Assembly: GCA_037200445.1 (NCBI GenBank)
Contig: JBBCGH010000001.1
Span: 1,054,001 to 1,118,000 of the forward strand
Origin: Alphaproteobacteria bacterium
Lineage (GTDB): Bacteria; Pseudomonadota; Alphaproteobacteria; Rhizobiales; Xanthobacteraceae
Reading direction: 5' to 3'
Length of the DNA stretch: 64,000 nucleotides
Part shown: one piece after another, positions 53,082 to 60,392 of the stretch
Position numbering within the stretch: position 1 is the first letter of the stretch
Layout: each line of letters begins with the position of its first letter
Notes under the pieces: model-generated
What the model was told of the DNA's origin: nothing
Database searches by the model: none
Seen by the model: the letters and a program-made list of their open reading frames with translations, nothing else
Made by a program: the position numbers and the translations under genes

Positions 53082-53431
53082 CCCTCACCAAAAATGAGGG
53101 GAGCAGAGCGCCGACAGGCGCTGGTGCGGAAGCGCCGCACCCGGTGGTCCGTCTCGCGAGCGGACCGATCTTCGGATCGCCGAAGATCACCGGCCCATGA
53201 CGCGGGCCGGCGCGCCTCGCGGCGCCCTGCTGCGGCTCTGGCGAATGCCTTTCGGCATTCGCCCAGCTCCGGGCCGCGCTTGCGTATCCCCGCGATGAAC
53301 CGGGGCCGTCAGCGAGCTCCTCGCGCAGGGGCCGTAGTGCCCCCAGGGCGGGTTCCGAAGCCGCCCGGGAGGCCGGTTGCGAGCCGGCCGCGCGGGCGCC
53401 GCACCAGCGGGCTAACGGATTGCTCCGCTGG
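53082..53431. repeat. Tandem array of perfect stem-loops
   Basis: Stems seen (left arm/right arm): 53082-53087/53095-53100; 53107-53112/53117-53122; 53123-53129/53135-53141; 53146-53151/53161-53166; 53167-53175/53180-53188; 53240-53249/53254-53263; 53288-53292/53301-53305; 53346-53351/53361-53366; 53371-53376/53384-53389; 53404-53410/53425-53431. CCGGT (53141-53145) and ACCGG (53189-53193) close a three-way junction around the fourth and fifth stems. This could be a structured RNA, a palindrome-rich repeat family or both. Confidence 0.55.
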
Positions 53432-53552
53432 CCTGCCGCCGGATTTGGGCGCGCATCTCCACGCCCGCCTCCGGCCTGCTCCGCCATCAAGACGCCTCAT
53501 GATGGCGCCCCTCTGCGAGCAGGGTGCGGACAAGATAAGTGCGGATTCAGCG

Positions 53553-53588
53553 GCGGGGATAACTTTTTTTCGGGGAAGTTATCCCCGC
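53553..53588. repeat. 13-bp perfect hairpin
   Basis: GCGGGGATAACTT (53553-53565) pairs exactly with AAGTTATCCCCGC (53576-53588) around a TTTTTCGGGG loop. It is too stable to be chance. No T-tract follows on either strand, so a simple terminator is unlikely; it could be a protein-binding palindrome. Confidence 0.6.
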
Positions 53589-53598
53589 GACTCGGACG

Positions 53599-53693
53599 CG
53601 TAGGGTGGCTGAGCACAGCGAAGCCCACGCGGCCATCGATGTTCGGCGGGGTCGTGGCGGGCACGTCGCTGCGCTCCTTTGCCCCACCCTACG
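53599..53693. repeat. Inverted-repeat-bounded intergenic element
   Basis: CGTAGGGTGG (53599-53608) and CCACCCTACG (53684-53693) flank about 75 bp containing AGCACAGCGAAGCCCACG. Repeats opening GTAGGGTGG...CCCAC are common short interspersed elements in Bradyrhizobium-like genomes; this appears to be one copy. Confidence 0.6.
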
Positions 53694-53699
53694 GCTCTC

Positions 53700-54569
53700 C
53701 TACGATGCTGGTTTCGGATACAGCGTCACAACCGCGCTCGCATCGAGCTCGGACTTGCCGGCGGCGACGAGCAGCCGGTAGAGGGTCAGCGCCTGGCTCG
53801 CCATCGGCATCGCCAGATGTTTCTCGCGGGCGGCGCCTTGCAGCATCTCCAGGTCTTTGAGCACCTGCCGCGCAAAACCGAGCGGTGTGAAGTCCTCCGC
53901 GATCATGCGCGGGAAGAGCGCGTTGAGCAGGTTGGAGCCCGCATGACCGGGGCCAAGCGCCTGCGGGATTTTCGCCGCATCGACGCCATAGGCCTGCGCG
54001 AGCCGCAAGGCTTCCGCGAGCACGCAATAGTTGGTCAGCACCAGCGTCTGGTTGACGAGCTTGGTCGCCTGTCCGGTGCCCACCGCGCCCATGTGCGTCA
54101 TGAGCCCAAGGTCGCGCATCAGCGGCATAATTTTCGCGATCGCCGCATCGGCACCGCCCGCCATGATGGCGAGCGTTCCTGCCTTGGCGGCGCCGGGGCC
54201 GCCGGACACCGGCGCATCGACGAACATCGCGCCTTTCTCTGCAAGCGCCGCCGCGATGCGGTTCGTCGCGTCGAACTCCGTGGTCGAATGATCGACGACG
54301 ACCTTGCCGGTGATTTCCACGCTGGCGACGCCGCGCGGGCCCAGCGTCACATCCTCGACCGCGGCGGTGTTGATCACGCAGACGAGCACGATGTCGCTTG
54401 CTTGCGCGACCTGCGCCGCGCTCGCAGCGGGCTGCACGCCCCAGGCGGATGCGGCGCGCGTCTTGCTCTCGTCGATGTCGAAGCCGACGACCGTGTGATC
54501 CGTCTCGATGAGCCGGCGCGTGAAGCCTTCGCCCATCAGGCCAAGCCCGACAAACCCGACCGTGCCCAT
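53700..54569 (-). CDS. 3-hydroxyisobutyrate dehydrogenase-family NAD(P)-dependent oxidoreductase
   Basis: This 289-residue beta-hydroxyacid dehydrogenase has TVGFVGLGLMGEGFTRRLI (Rossmann), FDIDES after strand 2, VDAPVSGGPGAAKAGTLAIM (substrate-binding motif) and catalytic lysine in GTGQATKLVNQTLVLTNYC (G-x-x-x-x-x-K-x-x-N). C-terminal helices follow, including FARQVLKDLEMLQGAAREK. The start at 54569 matches the Rossmann strand; a longer frame to 54647 is not needed. The substrate could be 3-hydroxyisobutyrate, tartronate semialdehyde or succinic semialdehyde; neighbours do not decide. Confidence 0.9.
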   Translation of the reverse strand: MGTVGFVGLGLMGEGFTRRLIETDHTVVGFDIDESKTRAASAWGVQPAASAAQVAQASDIVLVCVINTAAVEDVTLGPRGVASVEITGKVVVDHSTTEFDATNRIAAALAEKGAMFVDAPVSGGPGAAKAGTLAIMAGGADAAIAKIMPLMRDLGLMTHMGAVGTGQATKLVNQTLVLTNYCVLAEALRLAQAYGVDAAKIPQALGPGHAGSNLLNALFPRMIAEDFTPLGFARQVLKDLEMLQGAAREKHLAMPMASQALTLYRLLVAAGKSELDASAVVTLYPKPAS

Positions 54570-54643
54570 TGGCTTTCCCCCCGCGCCCGTCCCGCTCGAT
54601 ATCATCCGCCGGAGCGGCGCGCAGGTGCAATGCCGGTCGCTCG

Positions 54644-55837
54644 TCACACCGAGTAGGGAAACCGCAGTGTCGTCAGCGTGCCCTTCGGCACATCATCGCG
54701 GGTGAGTGTTCCGCCGAGCTGGCCCGCGAGGCTCTCGACCAGGCGCAGGCCGAAAGCGCCCGGCCGCGCACCGCCCATGCCGCGGCCATTGTCGCGCACC
54801 GAGATCTCGGCCTCTCCGATGCTCGCGTCCACCCGAAACACGACATTGATGACGCCGCCTTCCTTGTCGAACGCATACTTGATGGAGTTCGTCACCAGCT
54901 CGTTCACGATCAGCCCGACCGGAACGGCGCGATCGAGCGGAATGCTGGCGATGTCGACGTCAACCTCGATCAGGATTTCCGGACGGTGCGGGTCGATGTT
55001 TGCACACAGCGCCTTGAGATAGTCGTGCATGGTGACGCTGCTGGCGCTGTCCTTGAACGAGAGCTGATCGTGCGCGAGCCCGATCGCCAGCACGCGGTCC
55101 ATCACGGCGGCGATCCGCTCGCGCGCCTCCTCGCTGGTCGATTGGCGGCGCTGCAGCGAGAGGAAGCTAACGATGACCTGAAGGTTGTTCTTCATCCGGT
55201 GCTGCAGCTCGCGCAGCAGAACCTCGCTCTGCGTCCGGCTGACCGAGGTGTCGCTCGCGGCTTGCAGCGCGTCGGCTTGCGCAAAGCGGTTCGCGAGGGA
55301 GAGGCCGATGATGTCGGCGAAGATCGCAAGCGAATGGATGTCGAAATCGTCGAACGTGGTCTTCTCCTCGGTGTCGACCTCGAGCACGCCCCAGTGCTTG
55401 CCGTCGACGAAGATCGGCACGTTGCAGACCGAGATGATGCCGTGCTGGCGCAGCACGTCGGCGTAGCGGAATTCCGGGTCGTTCCTGATGTCGGCGAGCA
55501 CCACCGGTGCGCCGGTCTGCAGCGAGCGGCCCGGCGCGGAATGCCGGTCGGCACCGAAGCTGACATGCCCGACCACGCCGGGATGCCAGCCGACGCCCGC
55601 TTCGATCAGCAGGTCGCCCTGATCGGGGCGGTAGCGCAGCACCTTGACGTGCTTGATATGCGTGATGCGTGCGACCTGTGCGGCGGCGTTCTGCAACAAG
55701 CGCGGCGTGTCGTCGGCTTCGCCGACGATCCGCGTGAACGTCGAGAGCGCCTGCTGATAGACCAACGCTTTGTGGGAATCGACCAAACGAGCCTCGTCAC
55801 GCCGGCTGCCTGACAATGCATGCCATCCGCACGGCAT
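54644..55837 (-). CDS. GAF-domain sensor histidine kinase (HisKA_2 type)
   Basis: This 397-residue cytoplasmic kinase has a GAF domain at about residues 35-185 (LLQNAAAQVARITHIKHVKVLRY, SVCNVPIFVDGKHWGVLEVDTEE). The HisKA_2 dimerisation/phosphoacceptor motif is RELQHRMKNNLQVIVSFLSLQ, and the HATPase_c domain has NELVTNSIKYAF, DNGRGMGG and GAFGLRLVESLAGQLGG. The family often works with PhyR-type general stress signalling or single response regulators in alphaproteobacteria. No response regulator is adjacent. The ATG at 55837 is chosen; the frame stays open to 56200 but overlaps the next gene there. Confidence 0.87.
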   Translation of the reverse strand: MPCGWHALSGSRRDEARLVDSHKALVYQQALSTFTRIVGEADDTPRLLQNAAAQVARITHIKHVKVLRYRPDQGDLLIEAGVGWHPGVVGHVSFGADRHSAPGRSLQTGAPVVLADIRNDPEFRYADVLRQHGIISVCNVPIFVDGKHWGVLEVDTEEKTTFDDFDIHSLAIFADIIGLSLANRFAQADALQAASDTSVSRTQSEVLLRELQHRMKNNLQVIVSFLSLQRRQSTSEEARERIAAVMDRVLAIGLAHDQLSFKDSASSVTMHDYLKALCANIDPHRPEILIEVDVDIASIPLDRAVPVGLIVNELVTNSIKYAFDKEGGVINVVFRVDASIGEAEISVRDNGRGMGGARPGAFGLRLVESLAGQLGGTLTRDDVPKGTLTTLRFPYSV

Positions 55838-55917
55838 GCTGGGCGCGCCAGAGGCGCAACGTTTGAGTCCGATCTGGGTTCCAATTGCCGAGGGCACAGC
55901 TACGGCAGCGTGAAGCC

Positions 55918-56118
55918 TCAGGCAACCTGCGTGCGCTTGTGGCGCTCGTGGAGGAATTTGGCGAGCTGCTCGCGGAGCGATTCGTCGCGCTCGCCGCGAT
56001 GGCCGATGACGACCGCGTGCTCGAACAGATTCTCCTGCATGTCGCGCGGCAGATCGGCCCAGAGGTGAATCGCCGCACGTCCCAGCAGCGGCGCAAAGCG
56101 GCCTTCGTTGTCCATCAA
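55918..56118 (-). CDS. Small conserved hypothetical protein (66 aa)
   Basis: The protein reads MMDNEGRFAPLLGRAAIHLW, then ADLPRDMQENLFEHAVVIG and a basic helical tail (SLREQLAKFLHERHKRTQ). It looks like a family of short helical proteins common in rhizobia-like genomes, function unknown. A second ATG is at codon 2 (56115). It lies 80 bp upstream of the histidine kinase on the same strand and may share its transcript. Confidence 0.65.
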   Translation of the reverse strand: MMDNEGRFAPLLGRAAIHLWADLPRDMQENLFEHAVVIGHRGERDESLREQLAKFLHERHKRTQVA

Positions 56119-56182
56119 AAACCCCTCGCGTGAACCGGTGGAGAATGCCGCGCGGCGGCGAAAGTTCCATCGGACGAGGCTG

Positions 56183-56222
56183 TTGACTTCTGCGCGGCAT
56201 CGGCGTATTAAACCGAACGGTT
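56183..56222 (+). promoter_or_regulatory. Sigma-70-type promoter with overlapping ArsR operator
   Basis: -35 TTGACT (56183-56188), a 17-bp spacer and -10 TATTAA (56206-56211) form a near-consensus promoter. AACCG (56211-56215) and CGGTT (56218-56222) form an inverted repeat over the expected start site. Nearby TTAtgTAA-type repeats (56220-56229) extend the AT-rich operator. The leader to the ATG at 56246 is under 30 nt and has no clear Shine-Dalgarno sequence. Confidence 0.65.
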
Positions 56223-56245
56223 ATGTAACTAACTGGTTATTCAGC

Positions 56246-56611
56246 ATGGACCACCTCAGTGCCACCTTCGCGGCGCTCGCCGATCCGACCCGGCGGGCGA
56301 TCCTTGCGCGGCTTTCGCTCGGCGAGACCTCGGTGACCGAGCTTGCCGCGCCGTTCGAGATGTCGATGCCGGCGGTGTCGAAACATCTCAAGGTGCTGGA
56401 GCGCGCCGGACTGATCTCGCGCGGCCGCGAGGCGCAGTGGCGCCCCTGCCGCATCGAGGCGGCCGCGCTGAAGGACGTCGACGAGTGGCTCGAGCGCTAC
56501 CGCGCCTTCTGGGAGGCGAGCTTCGACCGCCTCGACGAATACTTGCGTGAGGTGCAGGCGAAGGAAACACGCAAGACGGCGCGCAAGAAGAAGTCCCAAA
56601 ACACGGAGTGA
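56246..56611 (+). CDS. ArsR-family transcriptional repressor
   Basis: This 121-residue winged-helix protein has TFAALADPTRRAILARLSLGETSVTELAAPFEMSMPAVSKHLKVLERAGLISRGREAQWRPCRIEAAAL, the pattern of ArsR proteins that precede SRPBCC/AHSA1 genes. It has no metal-binding C-x-C motif; the one cysteine is in WRPCRIE. A lysine-rich tail ends the protein. It heads an operon with VOC and SRPBCC genes and probably represses its own promoter. The inducer is unknown. Confidence 0.92.
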   Translation: MDHLSATFAALADPTRRAILARLSLGETSVTELAAPFEMSMPAVSKHLKVLERAGLISRGREAQWRPCRIEAAALKDVDEWLERYRAFWEASFDRLDEYLREVQAKETRKTARKKKSQNTE

Positions 56612-56614
56612 CCG

Positions 56615-57100
56615 ATGAGCATTTCGGCCAAGAAGATTTCCCCCTGCCTCTGGTTCGACAACCGGATCGAGGAGGCGGTGAATTTCTACGTATCGCTGTT
56701 CGGCGGCAAGATTCTCGACACCAGCACCTACAACGACGCGGGCCCGATGCCGAAGGGCACCGTGCTGACCATGACCTTTACGCTGCACGACGAGGAGTTC
56801 ATGGCGCTCAACGGCGGCCCGCAATTCCAGTTCACCGAAGCCGTGTCGTTCCTGGTGAAGTGCAAGGATCAGGCCGAGGTCGACAAATACTGGAATGCGC
56901 TCACTGCCGACGGCGGGCAGGAATCGCAGTGCGGCTGGCTCAAGGACAAGTATGGGCTCTCCTGGCAGATCGCGCCGGAGACACTGCTCAACTACGTCAC
57001 CGGCAAGGATGCCGAGCGCGCCAAGCGCGTCATGCAGGCAATGTTCACGATGAAGAAGATCGACGTCGCGGCGATCGAGAAAGCCGCGGGTGCCGCATGA
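56615..57100 (+). CDS. VOC/PhnB-like glyoxalase-fold protein
   Basis: This 161-residue protein (KKISPCLWFDNRIEEAVNFYVSLFGGKILDT, LTMTFTLHDEEFMALNGGPQFQFTEAVSFLVKC, CGWLKDKYGLSWQIAPETLLNYV) belongs to the PhnB/'3-demethylubiquinone-9 methyltransferase' VOC group. Despite that name these proteins are not methyltransferases. It starts 3 nt after the ArsR stop and overlaps the SRPBCC gene by four bases. Its substrate is unknown. Confidence 0.9.
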   Translation: MSISAKKISPCLWFDNRIEEAVNFYVSLFGGKILDTSTYNDAGPMPKGTVLTMTFTLHDEEFMALNGGPQFQFTEAVSFLVKCKDQAEVDKYWNALTADGGQESQCGWLKDKYGLSWQIAPETLLNYVTGKDAERAKRVMQAMFTMKKIDVAAIEKAAGAA

Positions 57101-57549
57101 CCGATACACGGACCGACGGCCTCGTGCTGACGCGCGTGTTCGACGCGCCGGTCGATCTGCTGTGGCGCTGCTTCACCGAGCAGGAACATCTCGCCAAGTG
57201 GTCGGCGCCGCGCGGCTACACGCTTCCCGTTGGCGAAGGCGATCTGCGCGCCGGCGGCACATGGCGCTGCTGCATGCGCGATCCGGATGGCGGGGAGCAT
57301 TGGCTCGGCGGCACCTATCGCGAGATCGTGCCGCACCGGCGTCTCGTGATGACCCATGCCTGGGAGGAGAACGGCAAGCGAGGCCCGGAAACGCTGGTCA
57401 CGGTTCGCTTCGAGGACCTCGGCGGACGAACCAAGGTCACGCTCGAGCAGACCGGCTTTATCTCGGATGCGTCGCGCGACGGACATTGCGGCGGCTGGAG
57501 CGAGTGCTTCGATCTGCTCGCCGAACATCTTGCAACAATGCGCCGCTGA
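57097..57549 (+). CDS. SRPBCC/AHSA1-domain protein (first)
   Basis: This 150-residue protein has the AHSA1 pattern LVLTRVFDAPVDLLWRCFTEQEHLAKWSAP, DLRAGGTWRCCMRDPDGGEHWLGGTYREIVPHRRLVMTHAW, then TLVTVRFEDLGGRTKVTLEQTGF and GWSECFDLLAEHLA. It is a hydrophobic-cavity helix-grip fold, possibly binding a lipid or aromatic ligand. Translationally coupled to the VOC gene (ATGA) in the ArsR operon. Confidence 0.9.
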   Translation: MTDTRTDGLVLTRVFDAPVDLLWRCFTEQEHLAKWSAPRGYTLPVGEGDLRAGGTWRCCMRDPDGGEHWLGGTYREIVPHRRLVMTHAWEENGKRGPETLVTVRFEDLGGRTKVTLEQTGFISDASRDGHCGGWSECFDLLAEHLATMRR

Positions 57550-57562
57550 CGGAGATTTTTTC

Positions 57563-58069
57563 ATGGACCTTTCGACCACGCAGGATTTTGTTTTCGTGCG
57601 CACCTTCGCGGCGCCGCGCAATCTGGTGTGGAAGGCGTGGACCAGCGCGGAAGCGTTCGGCCAATGGTGGGGGCCGAAAGGCACCACGCTACGCGTGCTC
57701 AAGTTCGATCTGCGGCCCGGCGGCCTGTTCCACTATGCGTTCGCGTTCCAGCCGGGGCACGAGATGTACGGCCGCTTCGTCTATCGCGAGATCGTCGCGC
57801 CTGAGCGCCTCGCGTTCGTGATTTCGTTCTCCGATGCGGAAGGCGGGATCACGCGCGCGCCGTTCCCGCAGCTCAAGGACCGGTGGCCGCTGGAAGTGCT
57901 CAACGTCATGCGGCTGACCGAGCTCGACGGCGAGACCACGCTCACCCTGCGCGCCAGTCCGCTCAACGCCGGCGAGGAGGAGCGCGCGATGTTTGCGAGC
58001 AACATCGACTCGATGCGTCAGGGCTTCGGCGGCACGTTCGACAAGCTGTCGCATTACCTGGCCGGCTGA
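57563..58069 (+). CDS. SRPBCC/AHSA1-domain protein (second)
   Basis: This 168-residue AHSA1 protein has FVFVRTFAAPRNLVWKAWTSAEAFGQWWGPKG, FDLRPGGLFHYAFAF, MYGRFVYREIVAPERLAFVISFSDAEGG and a C-terminal NIDSMRQGFGGTFDKLSHYLAG. The ATG follows GGAGATTTTTTC, 13 nt after the previous gene. It ends the ArsR operon; a strong hairpin (58094-58119) follows. Confidence 0.9.
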   Translation: MDLSTTQDFVFVRTFAAPRNLVWKAWTSAEAFGQWWGPKGTTLRVLKFDLRPGGLFHYAFAFQPGHEMYGRFVYREIVAPERLAFVISFSDAEGGITRAPFPQLKDRWPLEVLNVMRLTELDGETTLTLRASPLNAGEEERAMFASNIDSMRQGFGGTFDKLSHYLAG

Positions 58070-58093
58070 AAGCCGAGCAATTGCAATTGGTTG

Positions 58094-58119
58094 GCGGGCC
58101 GGAAAAATTATCGGCCCGC
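58094..58119 (+). terminator. Hairpin ending the ArsR operon
   Basis: GCGGGCCG (58094-58101) and CGGCCCGC (58112-58119) form a perfect 8-bp stem with an A-rich loop, 25 bp after the stop. The loop A-tract coincides with the conserved A-tract upstream of the next promoter, so one sequence may serve both purposes. Confidence 0.5.
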
Positions 58120-58120
58120 T

Positions 58121-58150
58121 TGTCGATCGGCCGCCGCCTCGTTCGTCGTC
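58121..58150 (+). promoter_or_regulatory. ECF42-type promoter A
   Basis: -35 TGTCGA (58121-58126), a 17-nt spacer, -10 CGTCGTC (58144-58150). Identical boxes and spacing recur at 61828 and 63518. An A-tract (GGAAAAATTATC) lies about 20 bp upstream. TGTCGA/CGTC is the reported preference of ECF42 sigma factors linked to DGPF proteins. It should drive the four-gene run starting at 58199. Confidence 0.75.
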
Positions 58151-58198
58151 TTTGTGAGAGGGGCCCGGGGCACGGCGCCCGCCTGACGGGAGAAGGTC

Positions 58199-58732
58199 AT
58201 GCTCAAGATCGTTGGCATTGTGGTTGTGGTGCTGATCGTCGCGGTGCTCGCCGTCGTCGCCTACGCGTCGACGCGGCCGGATGCGTTCCAGGTGCAGCGT
58301 TCCGCCAGGATCAAGGCGCCGCCCGACAGGATTTTCCCGCTGATCGCCGACTATAAAAACTGGCCGCAGTGGTCGCCCTACGAAGGCCGCGATCCCGACA
58401 TGAAGCGCAGCTTCAGCGGCGCGGCGTCCGGCAAGGGCGCGAAGTACGCCTGGGAGGGCAACAAGAATGTCGGCTCGGGCGAGATGGAGATCATCGACAC
58501 GACGCCGAACAAGATTTTGATCAAGCTCGACTTCATCAAGCCGTTCGAGGGCCACAACATCGCGGAGTTCACGCTCGAGCCGCAGGGCGACACGACCAAC
58601 GTGACCTGGGCAATGGATGGGCCGGTGCCGCTGATCGGCAAGGTCATGCATATGGTGATGGATATGGACAAGATGATCGGCAACGACTTTGCGGCCGGCC
58701 TCGACAAGATGAAAGCCGCCGCCGAGAAATAG
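58199..58732 (+). CDS. Membrane-anchored SRPBCC-family protein
   Basis: This 177-residue protein has one N-terminal transmembrane helix (IVGIVVVVLIVAVLAVVAYAS). A polyketide-cyclase-like SRPBCC domain follows (FQVQRSARIKAPPDRIFPLIADYKNWPQWSPYEGRDPDMKRSF, GEMEIIDTTPNKILIKLDFIKPFEG, TWAMDGPVPLIGKVMHMV). The domain probably faces the periplasm or is membrane-tethered. It is the first gene after the TGTCGA/CGTCGTC promoter and is followed by three co-oriented genes. Confidence 0.9.
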   Translation: MLKIVGIVVVVLIVAVLAVVAYASTRPDAFQVQRSARIKAPPDRIFPLIADYKNWPQWSPYEGRDPDMKRSFSGAASGKGAKYAWEGNKNVGSGEMEIIDTTPNKILIKLDFIKPFEGHNIAEFTLEPQGDTTNVTWAMDGPVPLIGKVMHMVMDMDKMIGNDFAAGLDKMKAAAEK

Positions 58733-58743
58733 GGAGTTTCGCG

Positions 58744-59226
58744 ATGACCGCCGCCGCCAGGGCCGCAAAGCCGATCGCCGAGAGCGAGGTCTTGCTGAGC
58801 CGCATGTTCGATGCGCCGCGCGCGCTGGTCTTCCGGACGTGGACCGACCCGCATCATCTGGCGCAATGGTGGGGTCCGCGCGGCTTCACCAACCCGGTGT
58901 GCGAACTGGACCTGCGGGTCGGCGGCCGGATCCTGATCCACATGTGCGCGCCGGACGGCACCGTCTATCCGATGACCGGCACGTTTTGCGAGATCGTGGC
59001 GCCGGAGCGGCTCGTGTTCACCGCCATCGCCGAGGACGTGAGAGGCCGCGCGCTGCTCGAGGGTCTGGTCACCGTGACGTTCGAGGATCGGGACGGCAAG
59101 ACGAAGGTCACCGTCCGCGAGAAAGCGGTCGCGCTCGTGCCGGTCGCGGGTCCGATGCTTGCCGGCATGGAGAACGGCTGGGCGCAAAGCCTGACCAGGC
59201 TCGACGTGCTGGTCGCAAAGGCGTGA
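58744..59226 (+). CDS. SRPBCC/AHSA1-domain protein (third)
   Basis: This 160-residue protein has VLLSRMFDAPRALVFRTWTDPHHLAQWWGPRGFTNPVCELDLRVGGRILIHM, YPMTGTFCEIVAPERLVFTAIA and GLVTVTFEDRDGKTKVTVREKA. The C-terminal MENGWAQSLTRLDVLVA closes the helix-grip cavity. It starts 11 nt after the previous gene with GGAG before the ATG, so it is in the same operon under promoter A. Confidence 0.9.
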   Translation: MTAAARAAKPIAESEVLLSRMFDAPRALVFRTWTDPHHLAQWWGPRGFTNPVCELDLRVGGRILIHMCAPDGTVYPMTGTFCEIVAPERLVFTAIAEDVRGRALLEGLVTVTFEDRDGKTKVTVREKAVALVPVAGPMLAGMENGWAQSLTRLDVLVAKA

Positions 59227-59258
59227 CTGCGCGCCGCCGATATCGAAGGAGCATCAGC

Positions 59259-59984
59259 ATGCAGCCGAAAATCGTCTCCCATGAGGAATGGATCGCCGCG
59301 CGCGAGGCACATCTGAAGAACGAGAAGGCGCTGACCCGGATGCGCGATCTGGTCAGCGCCGAGCGGCGCGCGCTGCCCTGGGTCAGGGTGGAGAAGCGCT
59401 ATGTCTTCGACACGACGCGCGGCAAGAGGACGCTTGGCGAGCTGTTCGGCCGCAACAGCCAGCTGATCGTGCATCATTTCATGTGGCGGCACGATCTCGA
59501 TTCAGGCTGCCCGAGCTGCTCGCTCGAGGCGGATCATGCCGAAGGCGCGATCGTGCATCTGGAGAATCACGATGTGAGCTATGTGCACGTCTCGCGCGCG
59601 CCGCTTGCCAAGCTTGCCGCCTACAAGAAGCGGATGGGCTGGACCGCCGAATGGGTGTCGTCCTGGGAAAGCGACTTCAACTACGACTATCACGTGTCGT
59701 TCACCAAGGAGGAGCTCGCGACCGGCGAGGTCTACTACAACTACCGCATGACCAGAGACGGCTTCGACGAGCTTCCGGGCCTGAGCGTGTTCGTCAAGGA
59801 CGACGCCGGCCAGGTGTTCCACACCTATTCGAGTTACGCGCGCGGCAACGAAGAGGCGATCGGCGCCTTCATCTATCTCGACATGACGCCGAAGGGCCGC
59901 AACGAAGGCGAAATCATGGACTGGGTGCGCCGCCACGACGAATACGACGCACCCGCGCAATCCCGTCACGCCAAGAGCGCGTGA
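59259..59984 (+). CDS. DUF899 thioredoxin-like protein
   Basis: This 241-residue protein of the DUF899 family (IVSHEEWIAAREAHLKNEKALTRMRDLVSAERRALPWVRVEK) has a thioredoxin-like region with a CPSC motif (RHDLDSGCPSCSLEADH). It continues with conserved GWTAEWVSSWESDFNYDYHVSF and FHTYSSYARGNEE. The family is a cytoplasmic dithiol/peroxiredoxin-like group without assigned activity. Its place among SRPBCC and DGPF genes under the same promoter type suggests an oxidative or xenobiotic stress role. Confidence 0.9.
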   Translation: MQPKIVSHEEWIAAREAHLKNEKALTRMRDLVSAERRALPWVRVEKRYVFDTTRGKRTLGELFGRNSQLIVHHFMWRHDLDSGCPSCSLEADHAEGAIVHLENHDVSYVHVSRAPLAKLAAYKKRMGWTAEWVSSWESDFNYDYHVSFTKEELATGEVYYNYRMTRDGFDELPGLSVFVKDDAGQVFHTYSSYARGNEEAIGAFIYLDMTPKGRNEGEIMDWVRRHDEYDAPAQSRHAKSA

Positions 59985-60016
59985 CCGTTTCAAACACACA
60001 CCGGAGGAATACTCGC

Positions 60017-60376
60017 ATGCCCTACGTCGACGGTTTCATCGTGCCGCTGCCGAAAAAGAACCTGAAGGCCTATCGCGCGATGGCGAAGAAGGCCGGCAAG
60101 GTTTGGCGCGAGCATGGCGCGCTCGACTACAAGGAATGCATCGCCGACGACGTGAAGATGGGCAAACGGACCTCGTTCCCGCGCAGCGTGAAGCAAAAGC
60201 CAAGCGAGACCGTGGTGTTCTCCTACGTCGTCTACAAGTCGCGCGCCGACCGCGACCGCTGTGTCGCCAAGGTGATGCAGGACAAGCGCCTCGCCGCGAT
60301 GATGGATCCGAAGAAGATGCCATTCGACGCGAAGCGCATGATCTACGGCGGCTTCAAAGTGTTCGTTGAGGCCTAG
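60017..60376 (+). CDS. DUF1428 protein
   Basis: This 119-residue protein has the DUF1428 opening MPYVDGFIVPLPKKNLKAYR, the central GALDYKECIADDVKMGK and the C-terminal MPFDAKRMIYGGFKVFVE. It is a dimeric alpha-beta-barrel (ferredoxin-like) family of unknown function, structurally related to YCII/EthD folds. GGAGG precedes the ATG. It is the last gene of the promoter-A operon and converges with a minus-strand gene. Confidence 0.9.
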   Translation: MPYVDGFIVPLPKKNLKAYRAMAKKAGKVWREHGALDYKECIADDVKMGKRTSFPRSVKQKPSETVVFSYVVYKSRADRDRCVAKVMQDKRLAAMMDPKKMPFDAKRMIYGGFKVFVEA

Positions 60377-60392
60377 CCGCCGTATGCCGATG

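Larger units (their letters stand above)
53006..53699. other. 694-bp gene-free region rich in perfect hairpins
   Basis: No convincing gene lies here on either strand; the 156-codon minus frame at 53020-53490 has no family features. At 53082-53431 at least ten perfect stems of 5-10 bp follow one another (listed separately). A 13-bp hairpin lies at 53553-53588, and a 10-bp inverted repeat CGTAGGGTGG/CCACCCTACG encloses 53599-53693 just before the convergent dehydrogenase gene. Confidence 0.6.

Noticed and set aside
53082-53431. A CRISPR array
   Set aside because: The stems differ in sequence and spacing; there is no constant direct repeat with unique spacers, and no cas gene in the window.
53020-53490. 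156-codon minus-strand frame in the hairpin region
   Set aside because: Ala/Arg/Pro-rich with no family resemblance, and its sequence is dictated by overlapping palindromes.
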